The notes beneath the pieces are model-generated. The model did not search any database, was not told the origin of the DNA, and was given only the letters and a program-made list of their open reading frames with translations. Below are positions 49,198 to 57,971 of a stretch of DNA of 64,000 nucleotides, piece by piece; positions within the stretch are counted from its first letter, which is position 1, and each line of letters opens with the position of its first letter. This stretch comes from Asaia bogorensis. Lineage in GTDB: Bacteria; Pseudomonadota; Alphaproteobacteria; Acetobacterales; Acetobacteraceae. Position numbers and translations under genes: made by a program. The DNA is taken from assembly GCA_945868845.1 (NCBI GenBank), contig CAMBMS010000001.1:310001-374000 (forward strand). The letters run 5' to 3'.

Positions 49198-50069
49198 CCT
49201 ACCCCCCCGGCGATAAGGGCAGCTTTGTCCAGCAATCGGCGAGCGGCGGCGACAATCGGGTAGTCGATGAATTTTCCCTCCAACTGGATGGAGGCGAGGC
49301 CCTGCGCCTCGGCTTCCTCGAATGCCGCAACAAACTGGCGGGCCTGTTCCACCTGCTCGACGGTGGGGGCGAAGGCCGCGTTGGCCACCGGCACCTGATC
49401 CGGGTGGATGCACATTTTTCCCTGGAACCCAAGGCCGCGTACATGCTCCACCGATTGCAGAAAACCGTTCGGATCGCGCAGGTCGATCCACACCGTATCA
49501 AGCGGCGGTTCCAGCCCGGCAGCACGCGACAGGATTACGAATTGCGTGCGCATAGATTGCAATTCCGCCTCCTCGCGCGTCCAGGTCATGCCCAAATCCA
49601 AGGTCATGTCGCCGGCGCCGAAGGCGATGCGCCGCGTGCGCGTGCCGGCGCGCGCGATAGCCTCCATCTGCGTCAGGCCCTGCGCGGTTTCCACGATCGG
49701 GATCAGATCGATGCCCCCGGCTTCAAGGTGGCGCTCACGCTCCAGATTGGCGAGCATCCAATCGACCGCCTGCAATCCCGCCGCGCTTTCGACTTTCGGT
49801 AGGATGATGCCATCAAGTCCCGGCCGCACTACGGCCATGATATCCGCGAATCCAAATTCGGTGGAGGTAGCGTTGACGCGCACATAGCCCTTGCAGGCGC
49901 GTTTGCGTTGCAGCGCTTCCATCACCAACAGGCGCGTCGTCACTTTCTCGGATACCGCCACCGCGTCCTCCAAATCGAGGATTACCGCGTCAGCGCCGAT
50001 GGTGAAGGCTTTTTCGACGCGGCGGGGATGATTGCCGGGGGCGAACAGAAAGGTGCGGTAGACAGTCAT
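49194..50069 (-). CDS. HpcH/HpaI-CitE-like lyase (citramalyl/malyl-CoA lyase type)
   Basis: 291-residue TIM-barrel protein of the citrate-lyase beta family: FLFAPGNHPRRVEKAF, VILDLEDAV, a PKVESAAGL strand with the metal-binding Glu, IPIVETAQGL, AFGAGDMTLDLGM, and MCIHPDQV. Stand-alone members cleave malyl-, citramalyl- or related 3-hydroxyacyl-CoA. Since a CoA-transferase follows directly, a CoA ester of a beta-hydroxy acid is the likely substrate. AAGGAT ribosome site. Part of the seven-gene operon. Confidence 0.9.
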   Translation of the reverse strand: MTVYRTFLFAPGNHPRRVEKAFTIGADAVILDLEDAVAVSEKVTTRLLVMEALQRKRACKGYVRVNATSTEFGFADIMAVVRPGLDGIILPKVESAAGLQAVDWMLANLERERHLEAGGIDLIPIVETAQGLTQMEAIARAGTRTRRIAFGAGDMTLDLGMTWTREEAELQSMRTQFVILSRAAGLEPPLDTVWIDLRDPNGFLQSVEHVRGLGFQGKMCIHPDQVPVANAAFAPTVEQVEQARQFVAAFEEAEAQGLASIQLEGKFIDYPIVAAARRLLDKAALIAGGVG

Positions 50070-50080
50070 TGGGCAGATCC

Positions 50081-51109
50081 TTATTGAGCCGCGGCCGGGG
50101 CGGATTGGTCGCGGAAGACCGGCATGATTTCACGCGCAAATCGCCGAAGGTTTTCCCGGGAGGTGCCGCCGCCATTCAGCAATACATACTCCACCCCCAT
50201 CGCCTGCAAATGTTCCAATTTGGCGCAAATTTCATCCGGCGTGCCATAGAGCGCGCTTTCCGCGCTCGCCGCGCGCATATCCGCATAGGCCATGATGGAA
50301 GAAGTGTTATTGCCATAGGCATCGTTGGAAACGGCGGCGAGGCGCTCCTGCGCGGCAAGGCGGCGTTGCAGGGCAGCCATCTTGTCGGCTTCATCGCGCG
50401 TGACGGTGAATGCTCTGGCGACGCCGACGCGGCCGAGGTGGAATTTATTGCCGTGCGTCAGCATTTCCCGCCGGTAACAGGCCAGCCGCTCTCCCACGAT
50501 ATGCGATGGGCAGAACTGATCGATAAGCAGATTATGGTCGCGCGCGGAGACCCGGGCAATGCTGCCGGCATGGCCCGCGCCTTGCCAGAAGGGCGGGTGC
50601 GGCTTCTGCCTGGTCGGTGGTTCGACGATAATGTTGTCGAACTGCCAGTATTTACCGTGATGGGAAAAGCGCTCTTCCGACGTCCAGGCGCGGGTGATCA
50701 CATCCACCGCCTCATCGAAGCGGGACTGGGCTTCGGTGATGGGAATGTGGAAGCCATCGAATTCCATGTGGCGGTAGCCGCGACCAATGCCGAAATCCAG
50801 CCGCCCATCGGAAAGTAGATCTAGTGTCGCCGCCTGCTCGGCGAGCAACACCGGGTTGTGCCAGGGCAGCACCACAACGGCGGTACCGAGACGCAGGGTA
50901 GAGGTACGCGCCGCGATCCAGGTCAGAAGATTCAAGCTGGCGGAAACCTGACCGAAGCCGGTGAAATGATGCTCCACGATGAAAGCAGATTCATAGCCCA
51001 ATGCCTCGGCCTCGATTACATAGTCGATGTAATCACGGAATCCAGTGGCGCTGTCCACGTCCGGGCCTCCGCGAGCGGCCTGGGCGGCGCCGAACAATCC
51101 GAACTTCAT
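50081..51109 (-). CDS. LLM-class flavin-dependent oxidoreductase 5
   Basis: 342-residue luciferase-like monooxygenase: FIVEHHFTGFGQVS, RTSTLRLGTAVVVLPWHNP, GRLDFGIGRGYRHMEF, and the C-terminal YGTPDEICAKLEHLQAMG with YVLLNGGG. The EHHFTGFG motif and length fit flavin monooxygenases of alkane or aromatic ring metabolism. The ATG overlaps the stop of the TauD gene (ATGA), so the two oxygenases are made together; they may act in sequence on one substrate. Confidence 0.88.
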   Translation of the reverse strand: MKFGLFGAAQAARGGPDVDSATGFRDYIDYVIEAEALGYESAFIVEHHFTGFGQVSASLNLLTWIAARTSTLRLGTAVVVLPWHNPVLLAEQAATLDLLSDGRLDFGIGRGYRHMEFDGFHIPITEAQSRFDEAVDVITRAWTSEERFSHHGKYWQFDNIIVEPPTRQKPHPPFWQGAGHAGSIARVSARDHNLLIDQFCPSHIVGERLACYRREMLTHGNKFHLGRVGVARAFTVTRDEADKMAALQRRLAAQERLAAVSNDAYGNNTSSIMAYADMRAASAESALYGTPDEICAKLEHLQAMGVEYVLLNGGGTSRENLRRFAREIMPVFRDQSAPAAAQ

Positions 51110-51996
51110 ACCGCCCCCTGTTGCGCGATGGTGGGCACGCCATCGGTCACGGTGGTGCGTCGCATGTCGCGTTCATGGGCAAGATCGTCGAAGCGTGTAG
51201 CGCGGTGCATGGTGGCGCGATTATCCCACATCACCAGATCACCCACACGCCAATTATGGCTGTAAACGAATTCGCGCTGCGTCGCGTGTTCCGTCAGCTC
51301 GCGTAGCAGCATCATGGCTTCGGGGGCTTGCAGGCCTTCGATGCGCGCGCCGTGCGAGGAGAGGAATAAAGATTTGCGCCCAGTCTTCGGATGTGAACGC
51401 ACTAGGCGCTGGCGGACGGGGGCGAAGTCGGTCAGTTCTTGCTCGGTGAAGGGAAACCCCAACGCACCTTTCGAGAACACGCGACTATGCTGGCAGACTA
51501 GGTCCGCGACCAGCGCCTTGGTCCTGGCGGGCAGCATGTCATACGCCGCGCGCATGTCAGCGAACTGGGTATCGCCGCCTTCCGGCGGCACGGCGTGGGC
51601 ATGCAGCAGGGAATAGCGCGCAGGGATGGTCTTGTAGCTGCTGTCGCTGTGCCAAAGCTGGTTGCCGAGATTGTATTGTCGCTTGCGGTCGTCGCGCTCC
51701 AGGATGGTGCCGGCGGGGCCCAGGTTGGAAATGTCGATCAGGTCGGGATTATCTAGCCGCACACCCTCGGAGCTGCGGATTTGCCGATAGGGCGGTTCGA
51801 GCGCGCCGAAATTCTTCGTGAAGGCTAGCTGGCGTTCGGTCCTGAGCCGGGTGCCGCGGCGAAATACCAGCACAGCATAGCGGTCCATGCCGGCATCGAT
51901 GGCGGCGATCTGTTCCGGTGCGAGGTCCTCGCCGATATCCACGCCCCAGCATTCGGCGACGAAGACCGGATGCAGCGGATGGAAGCTGATGGCCAT
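51106..51996 (-). CDS. TauD/TfdA-family Fe(II)/2-oxoglutarate dioxygenase (second paralogue)
   Basis: 296 residues, same length as the paralogue at 20811. Iron ligands H116 and D118 (WHSDSS) and H264 (TMHRATR); arginine for 2-oxoglutarate in RDMRRTT. Shared blocks with the paralogue: NLGNQLWHSDSS, FADMRAA, HATQREFVYSH-like and GDLVMWDNR. First gene of the operon, so presumably the entry hydroxylase. The ATG at 51996 is chosen over 52053, because the longer frame lies in the remains of a methyltransferase gene. Confidence 0.9.
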   Translation of the reverse strand: MAISFHPLHPVFVAECWGVDIGEDLAPEQIAAIDAGMDRYAVLVFRRGTRLRTERQLAFTKNFGALEPPYRQIRSSEGVRLDNPDLIDISNLGPAGTILERDDRKRQYNLGNQLWHSDSSYKTIPARYSLLHAHAVPPEGGDTQFADMRAAYDMLPARTKALVADLVCQHSRVFSKGALGFPFTEQELTDFAPVRQRLVRSHPKTGRKSLFLSSHGARIEGLQAPEAMMLLRELTEHATQREFVYSHNWRVGDLVMWDNRATMHRATRFDDLAHERDMRRTTVTDGVPTIAQQGAV

Positions 51997-52081
51997 GGGG
52001 CGGACGTCCTGGTGTCTCCCTCCCAGCATGGCGCCTTGACGCACGCTCGGCAACGCCGGGCTTAGCCGCCCAGCTTGCAGC

Positions 52082-52207
52082 CCAGATCAGGCCCGGCGCG
52101 GGCGATAGCCAGTCGAGGAACACCTCACTGACCATCCGGCTCCACGCCTCCATCGTCCGGTCATAGGCCGCGCCATCATCGAACTGGATCGCGGGTGCGG
52201 ACGTGGG
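52082..52207 (-). pseudogene. SAM-methyltransferase N-terminal remnant
   Basis: A 42-codon stretch reads TSAPAIQFDDGAAYDRTMEAW, then SRMVSEVFLDWLSPAPGLIW. This is the typical N-terminus of class I SAM methyltransferases (FDDGAAY, FLDWLAP-PPG-x-RWLD). It breaks off just where the glycine-rich SAM loop should follow and runs into the tauD leader in another frame. The initiator codon is not visible. Confidence 0.55.
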
Positions 52208-52265
52208 GCGACGCCCTCTTTATTATAGCGCAGCATGAGCGCATGGCACGCGTGGGACAAAGATT

Positions 52266-53321
52266 ATGACGGAACCGAGCGAGATTGCTGCCCGTATCGC
52301 GCGCTGGCGCGCTTCGTACCCCGACCCGATTGCGACCGGATTGCGCGGCATGGCGGAGGCCGGGCTGCTTGGCATCGGGCTGTCGGAGGCGGACGGCTTT
52401 ACAGTCATCGCGCGAGCGAAGGAAAAGTTGGTGGAGACCACCGGCCTGCTCGGCCTCGCCGGCATGTGGGCGGGACGGCAGATGGTGGCGCGGTTTTTCC
52501 TCGGCCGCTTCGGCTCGCAAGCGCAGATTGCGGAATTCATGCCCCGGCTGGCGGATGGCGGCGTTTCGCTTTGCGTCGCCATCTCCGAACCCGGCGTCGG
52601 CGCGCATCCTAAGAACCTAATCACCCGGGCGGTGGCGGATGGGACGGACATGGTGATCACCGGTCAGAAAGCCTGGGTCAGCAACGCGCTGGAGGCCAGC
52701 CACATCATCGTCTTTGCCATCACGGCGGAGACCGAAGCCCGCAAGCGCTACGCCGCCTTCCTGGTCCCTATCGGCACCTCCGGCCTTACCATCGCGCCGA
52801 TGCCGGGCTTCCACACCCTCGTCCCATCGCGGCATTGCGCCGTCAGCTTGGATGCTTGCCGCGTCCCGGCCGCTGCCCGCCTCGGGCCGGACGGCACGGC
52901 GTTCGAGGCGATGGCGGTGCCGTTCCGCGATGTGGAGGATGCCGTGGGCGCGGCGGGCATGGCGGGTGGTTTTCGCTTACTGCTACGTCGCCTCGGCCCG
53001 CGCATGCCAGCCAGCGCGGAGGCCGAGCTGGGCGCCATCGCCGGCCTGACCGCCCTGCTGGATCACGGCGCGCGCGCCGTGGTGGCGGCGCTGGATAGCG
53101 GACTGCTGCGCGACGAGGCGGCAGCGAGCGTGGGGCTGCGTGTGCTGGCGGCGGATATTCGTGCCCACATCGGCGATCTGCTGGCGGAGACGCCGTCGCC
53201 TCCCGACACGGTGCGGGAGCGTCTGCTCACAGATCTAGACGCCATCCTCGATATCGCGCGCTTGCCACGGGCAGTCCGCCAGGCGCGGCTGGGGGCGACG
53301 CTGCGTCTCTCGCCTGGATAG
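52266..53321 (+). CDS. Diverged acyl-CoA dehydrogenase
   Basis: 351-residue protein of the acyl-CoA dehydrogenase fold. The middle beta domain is clear: SLCVAISEPGVGAHPKNL (FAD/substrate strand), VITGQKAWVSNALEAS, FLVPIGTSGLTI. The C-terminal helical domain is shorter than usual, and I cannot find the QxxGGxGY-type FAD motif or a clear catalytic glutamate. Could act on an unusual acyl-CoA or be partly degenerate. Divergent from tauD, across the methyltransferase remnant. GMC oxidoreductase follows by 43 bases. Confidence 0.75.
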   Translation: MTEPSEIAARIARWRASYPDPIATGLRGMAEAGLLGIGLSEADGFTVIARAKEKLVETTGLLGLAGMWAGRQMVARFFLGRFGSQAQIAEFMPRLADGGVSLCVAISEPGVGAHPKNLITRAVADGTDMVITGQKAWVSNALEASHIIVFAITAETEARKRYAAFLVPIGTSGLTIAPMPGFHTLVPSRHCAVSLDACRVPAAARLGPDGTAFEAMAVPFRDVEDAVGAAGMAGGFRLLLRRLGPRMPASAEAELGAIAGLTALLDHGARAVVAALDSGLLRDEAAASVGLRVLAADIRAHIGDLLAETPSPPDTVRERLLTDLDAILDIARLPRAVRQARLGATLRLSPG

Positions 53322-53364
53322 CAGAAACCGGCCAGACTGACGGAAACAGACGGGGAAAAGCGCC

Positions 53365-55041
53365 ATGCATGCGACGCATTTGGTGATCGGTGCCGGATCG
53401 GCCGGCTGCGTGATGGCCGCTCGGCTGTCGGAAGTCGCCACCAACAAGGTGGTGTTGATCGAGGCAGGGCGCGATTATGCGCCCAAGGACACGCCCTGGG
53501 ATATTAAGGACACCTATTCTGGCTCCGCCCTGATGAATCCCTCCTATTTCTGGAACGATCTGAAAATCCGCCGCCGTGCGGATGCAACGCCGACCTATTA
53601 CGAACAGGGCCGCGTGGTCGGCGGTGGCTCCTCGGTGAATGGCCAGGTGGCGCTGCGCGGCGCACCCGAGGATTACGACCATTGGAACCGCATCGGAGCC
53701 AAGGGCTGGGACTGGAATTCGGTGCTGCCCTATTTCCGCCGGCTGGAAACCGATCTCGACTTCACCGACCAGCTACACGGCTCGCAAGGTCCGATCACAG
53801 TGCGGCGAATGCCGATGGAACAGTGGGACGATTTCACCCTCTCGGTAACCAAAGTTTGGAACGGCCTTGGCTACGAATTGCGTCCCGACATGAATGGCGC
53901 GTTCGGAGAAGGCTATTCCCCGCTGCCGCTGTCCAACGATGGCGATGCGCGGCGCTCCACCGCGATCGGCTACCTGGATGAGGCGACACGCAAGCGGGAG
54001 AATCTGCACATCGTCAGCGAAGCCAAGGTGCTGCGGGTGCTGATCGAGGGGGCGCGGGCGACGGGGGTAGAATTCCGCCGCGCCGGCACGGTGGAGACGA
54101 TCACCGCCGATCATGTGGTGGTTTCCGCCGGTGCGTTGCACTCTCCCTGGGTGCTGATGCATTCCGGCATCGGCCCCGCGCCGCATCTGATGGAACGCGG
54201 CATCGAGGTGAAGCTGGATAGTGCTGGTGTTGGGCAGAATCTGATGGACCACCCGGCGATCCATATTTCTGGCTATTTGCCGCCCACTTCGCGCGAGAAG
54301 ATGGTGCTGCGTCGCAATTACACCTATCTGCGCTATTCCTCGGGCCTGCACGACGCGCCAGCGGCGGACATGGTGATGATGGCGGTGTGCCGTTCGGCCT
54401 GGCACGCGATCGGCGTTCGCATCGGCACTCTTTCCTCCTATATTGGACGGTCCTATTCGACGGGCGAGGTGCGGCTGCAATCGGGTAGCCCCAATGACGA
54501 ACCCTACGTTAACTTCAACTGGCTGAGTGACCAACGCGACCTTGACCGCATGACCGATGCTTTCCGGCGCATGGCGAATATTTTGCACACGCAGCCGGTG
54601 CCGAATTATTTGCAAAACCTGTTTGCGTCGAAATATTCGCAACGGGTGCGCGATATCGGCCAGGTGACCTTGATGAACAAGATCAAGACCAATATCGCCG
54701 GCGTGATGATGGACAGATCGGCCGCGCTCAGGAAATTTCTGTTCGAAAAAATCATCAGCGACTCACCGCCTATCCCGCAACTGCTCGCTAACCCGGCACT
54801 ACTGGAGCAGTACGTGCGCGATAACGTGCAGTCGGCTTGGCACCCGTCCTGCACCTGCCGTATGGGCGATCCGGCCGATCCCAACACGGTGGTCGATCCC
54901 ACCGGGTGCGTGGTGGGAATGGACAATCTCTACGTTGCCGATGCCTCAGTGATGCCGGAGGTTTCGCGCACTAACACCAACATCCCCACCATCATGATCG
55001 CCGAACGCGTTGCCGAAATGTTGAAGCAACGGGCGGCATAA
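53365..55041 (+). CDS. GMC-family FAD oxidoreductase (choline-dehydrogenase-like)
   Basis: 558-residue glucose-methanol-choline oxidoreductase. FAD motif VIGAGSAGCVMAARLSE (7-23), GMC signature 1 RVVGGGSSVNGQVALRG, signature 2 GALHSPWVLMHSGIGP, and the C-terminal active-site pair: His in SAWHPSCTCRMG, and Asn in TNTNIPTIMIAERVAE. Oxidises a primary or secondary alcohol; electron acceptor unknown. No signal peptide. GGAAAAG lies just upstream of the ATG. The MDR gene begins 4 bases after its stop. Confidence 0.92.
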   Translation: MHATHLVIGAGSAGCVMAARLSEVATNKVVLIEAGRDYAPKDTPWDIKDTYSGSALMNPSYFWNDLKIRRRADATPTYYEQGRVVGGGSSVNGQVALRGAPEDYDHWNRIGAKGWDWNSVLPYFRRLETDLDFTDQLHGSQGPITVRRMPMEQWDDFTLSVTKVWNGLGYELRPDMNGAFGEGYSPLPLSNDGDARRSTAIGYLDEATRKRENLHIVSEAKVLRVLIEGARATGVEFRRAGTVETITADHVVVSAGALHSPWVLMHSGIGPAPHLMERGIEVKLDSAGVGQNLMDHPAIHISGYLPPTSREKMVLRRNYTYLRYSSGLHDAPAADMVMMAVCRSAWHAIGVRIGTLSSYIGRSYSTGEVRLQSGSPNDEPYVNFNWLSDQRDLDRMTDAFRRMANILHTQPVPNYLQNLFASKYSQRVRDIGQVTLMNKIKTNIAGVMMDRSAALRKFLFEKIISDSPPIPQLLANPALLEQYVRDNVQSAWHPSCTCRMGDPADPNTVVDPTGCVVGMDNLYVADASVMPEVSRTNTNIPTIMIAERVAEMLKQRAA

Positions 55042-55045
55042 CCCG

Positions 55046-56044
55046 ATGCGCAACCACCGCCTGAAATTGGTATCGCGCCCCACCGGCATTCCCGGGCCAG
55101 AGCATTTCAGCGCCGACGACGTGCCTACCCGCGACCCGGGCGACGGCGAGGTGCTGGTGGAAACCATTTATCTCTCCATCGACCCCGCCATGCGTTCCTG
55201 GATTACCGATGGCACGCATTACGCGCGGCAGGTGCAGATCGGCGCGGTAATGGAAGCTGGCGGCATCGCCCGCGTGGTGACCAGCCGCGCGCCCGACCTT
55301 GCTCCCGGCGATCTGATCCAGGGAAGGCTTGGCTGGCAAAGCCACCCCACCCTGCTCGCCCGGCGTGCTCAAAAACTCGACCTGTCGCTGGGCAGCGCCG
55401 AGGACTGGATCGGCCCGTTGGGCCTTACCGGTGTCACCGCCTATTTCGGGCTGCGCGAAATAGGCCAGTTGCGCCCGGGCAGCCAAGTGCTGGTCTCCGC
55501 CGCCGCCGGGGGCGTCGGGCAGATCGTCGGGCAGATCGCCCGAATAGAGGGCTGCCACGTTGTCGGCATCGCCGGGGGAGTCGAAAAATGCGCCTTTATC
55601 ACGAATGAAATCGGCTACGACGCCGCCATCGACTACCGCACCGCGCCCGATCTCTCGGCCGCCATCGGCGCCGCCTGTCCGGAGGGGTTGGATCTCTATT
55701 TCGACAATGTGGGCGGTGCCACCCTAGATGCCGCGCTCAACCATCTGCGCCAGGGCGCGCGGGTGGTGGCGTGCGGGCGGATTTCCCAGTTCGCCGGCCA
55801 GCCGGCGCAGCCGATCCACAATCTCGGCAAGCTGATGGCTGCGCGGGCGCGGATGGAGGGTTTCATCGTGTTCGCCTACGCGGACCGCTATCACGAGGCG
55901 CGGGCCTGGCTGGCGACGCAACTACGTGCCGGGCGACTGACCCAAAGGCTGCATGTGCTGGATGGGTTGGCACAGTCGCCCGCGGGGCTGGGCATGCTAT
56001 TTACGGGCGAGAATACGGGCAAGCTGGTTGTGCGCGTCGCATAG
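55046..56044 (+). CDS. Zinc-free MDR NADP-dependent oxidoreductase (PTGR/CurA-like)
   Basis: 332-residue medium-chain reductase of the leukotriene-B4-dehydrogenase/CurA group: LVETIYLSIDPAMRSW, GPLGLTGVTAYFGL, then VLVSAAAGGVGQIVGQIA (NADP-binding) and YFDNVGGATLDAALNHL. No zinc-ligand cysteines, as usual for this group. Members reduce the double bond of enones or enals. Directly after the GMC gene, so an alcohol oxidation followed by enone reduction is a reasonable guess. Confidence 0.93.
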   Translation: MRNHRLKLVSRPTGIPGPEHFSADDVPTRDPGDGEVLVETIYLSIDPAMRSWITDGTHYARQVQIGAVMEAGGIARVVTSRAPDLAPGDLIQGRLGWQSHPTLLARRAQKLDLSLGSAEDWIGPLGLTGVTAYFGLREIGQLRPGSQVLVSAAAGGVGQIVGQIARIEGCHVVGIAGGVEKCAFITNEIGYDAAIDYRTAPDLSAAIGAACPEGLDLYFDNVGGATLDAALNHLRQGARVVACGRISQFAGQPAQPIHNLGKLMAARARMEGFIVFAYADRYHEARAWLATQLRAGRLTQRLHVLDGLAQSPAGLGMLFTGENTGKLVVRVA

Positions 56045-56105
56045 GCGATCTGCGCGCGAGGACGGTATGTTCGCACATGCGCGTAAAGCTGAGCATGATA
56101 CATTG

Positions 56106-56426
56106 ATGCGGCCACATAAAACGACAATACCTCGCGTGAGCATAACGCCCGACCTCCGCCGGGGCGAGGTGCACTCCGACTATGCCCGGGTGCGTCTGGG
56201 TATTTCCATTCTGATCGGATCGATCGGCGCGGTTAGCTTTTGGTCTGGCCTGGTGGTGATGCCGGTGGTGTAGGCGGATTTTGACGTGAACCGGGCTTAG
56301 GCGTCCCTGCCCTATACGCTGACTACGCTCGGCCTTGGGCTGGGTGGCGCGGTGATGGGGAAAATTTCCGACCCGTTCGGCATTGTGCGACCGATCGTAG
56401 TTTTGGGCGTGGCGCTGGGCCTGGGC
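56106..56426 (+). pseudogene. MFS transporter N-terminal remnant with two amber codons
   Basis: From ATG 56106 the frame reads through the first helix (RLGISILIGSIGAVSFWS) to VVMPVV, TAG (56271-56273), ADFDVNRA, TAG (56298-56300), ASLPYTLTTLGLGLGGAVMG and KISDPFGIVRP. This matches the first helices and A-loop (G-x3-D-R-F-G) of MFS carriers, in which the first TAG position is commonly glutamine (VVQAEFG). It then switches to unrelated sequence at about 56427. No functional transporter. Confidence 0.75.
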
Positions 56427-56570
56427 GATCTGACCAACCGCGTTCCGCTGTCCCAGCTCAGCATGCCACTGGAAGTGGCGCAAGCGGTGATGATGTTGCT
56501 GAGTAAGGCCTATCTAACCAGGCATGTCATCTCTACGTTCGAGGTCAGCTCCCCTTCGGCGAAGCTGTGA
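56427..56570 (+). pseudogene. SDR C-terminal remnant fused to the MFS remnant
   Basis: In the same frame as the MFS fragment, without a stop, follow NRVPLSQLSMPLEVAQAV, MMLLS and KAYLTRHVIST. This is the usual end of SDRs (R-x-P-L-x-R-x-G-x-P-E-EVA-x-AV-x-x-LLS followed by Y-x-T-G-x-x-I). The DGG end is lost. The junction shows that a deletion joined two genes that once lay in the same direction. Confidence 0.65.
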
Positions 56571-56641
56571 GCTCGGCGATAGGGGGTCTGCATATCAACT
56601 GAGCGCGACGCGACGAAGCGCGGCAAGGAAAGCTAGGACCT

Positions 56642-57865
56642 ATGCACGGAGCCATCACCGCCCAACCCAAGGATGTCGGCCTGTCGTCGGCGCGCCTCAA
56701 GAAACTGGAGGATTGGGCGGAAGGCTGGGTGCAATCAGGCCGACTGCCCTGCCTGCTGACCATGGTGCTGCGGCGTGGCCAGGTGGTACATCTGCACAGC
56801 ACCGGCAAGGCGGATATCGAGCGCGATATTTCTGTCACCGCCGATACGATCTTTCGTTTTTATTCGATGACCAAGCCACTGACCTCGGTGGCCATCATGC
56901 AGTTGTATGAGGGAGGGCACTTCCAGCTCGACGACCCGATCACGCGGTTTCTACCGCAATTCGCTGATATGCGGGTCTATGCCAGTGGCAGCCGGGGTAA
57001 ATACGAGACCGTACCGGCGGAGCGTGATATCACCTTCCGCGATCTACTCTCCCATACCTCCGGCCTGACATACGGGTTCATGCAAGAGCATCCGGTGGAT
57101 GCGATGTATCGCGCCGCCAAGATCGATTTCCAGACATCGAACAAAACCTTGGCGCAGATGGTGGATCTGGTCGCCACTATGCCGCTGATCTGCCAGCCGG
57201 GCAAAGCGTGGAATTATTCTATCGCCACCGATGTACTGGGTCATCTGGTCGCGGTGATTTCGGGCAGGCCGTTCGATGAATATTTACATGAGCGCGTAAC
57301 CGGGCCGATCGGTATGGTCGATACCAGCTTTCAAATTCAGCCCGCGCAGTTGCCGCGCTTTTCTGGGCTGTATGCGCGGGATGCCGATGATAAGCTCATT
57401 CTCATGGATGATGCGCAAAAAAGCGTGTTTGCCGTGCGGCGAGAAATTTTTTCCGGCGGCGGCGGGCTGGTCTCCACGGCTGGCGATTACATGCGCTTCT
57501 GCCGCATGATGCTGAACAAGGGCGAACTAGACAACACGCGTCTGCTGGGGCGCAAGACGGTGGAGCTGATGACCGCCAACCATCTCCGTGGCGATATGGC
57601 GGATATGGGCCAGCCGCGCTTCAGTGAATCGTCCTATTACGGCATCGGCTTCGGGCTAGGGTTTTCCGTCATGCTCGATCCGGTGAAGGCGCAGATCCTC
57701 GGCACGCCCGGTGAATACGCCTGGGGCGGTGCGGCCTCCACCGCCTTCTGGATCGACCCTGCGGAAGAGCTGGCGGTGGTGATGCTGACGCAGCTCATCC
57801 CCTCCTCCACTTATCCAATCCGGCGGGAGGCGCGGGTGCTGGTCTATCAGGCAATCATCGATTGA
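56642..57865 (+). CDS. Serine hydrolase, class C beta-lactamase/EstB fold
   Basis: 407-residue penicillin-binding-fold hydrolase. Active-site S75-M-T-K78 (FRFYSMTKPLTS), the second-motif tyrosine in WNYSIATDVLG, and a C-terminal WGGAASTAFWIDP segment in place of KTG. No signal peptide is evident, so likely a cytoplasmic esterase rather than a lactamase. AGGA lies 6 bases before the ATG. Upstream is the MFS/SDR chimera; downstream the KPR-like gene. Confidence 0.88.
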   Translation: MHGAITAQPKDVGLSSARLKKLEDWAEGWVQSGRLPCLLTMVLRRGQVVHLHSTGKADIERDISVTADTIFRFYSMTKPLTSVAIMQLYEGGHFQLDDPITRFLPQFADMRVYASGSRGKYETVPAERDITFRDLLSHTSGLTYGFMQEHPVDAMYRAAKIDFQTSNKTLAQMVDLVATMPLICQPGKAWNYSIATDVLGHLVAVISGRPFDEYLHERVTGPIGMVDTSFQIQPAQLPRFSGLYARDADDKLILMDDAQKSVFAVRREIFSGGGGLVSTAGDYMRFCRMMLNKGELDNTRLLGRKTVELMTANHLRGDMADMGQPRFSESSYYGIGFGLGFSVMLDPVKAQILGTPGEYAWGGAASTAFWIDPAEELAVVMLTQLIPSSTYPIRREARVLVYQAIID

Positions 57866-57971
57866 CCTGAGACGCCGCCCTTAACGCCTATTGACAAAGC
57901 GCCGCGCCAGGATTGCCCTGCATGCTCAGGGCACGCCCCGTGGACGCGACCAATAAAAGGGAGAGACGAGG

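Noticed and set aside
32750-51109. LLM genes as a lux-type bioluminescence system
   Set aside because: No luxC/D/E-like reductase genes and the sequences are general flavin-oxidoreductase types.
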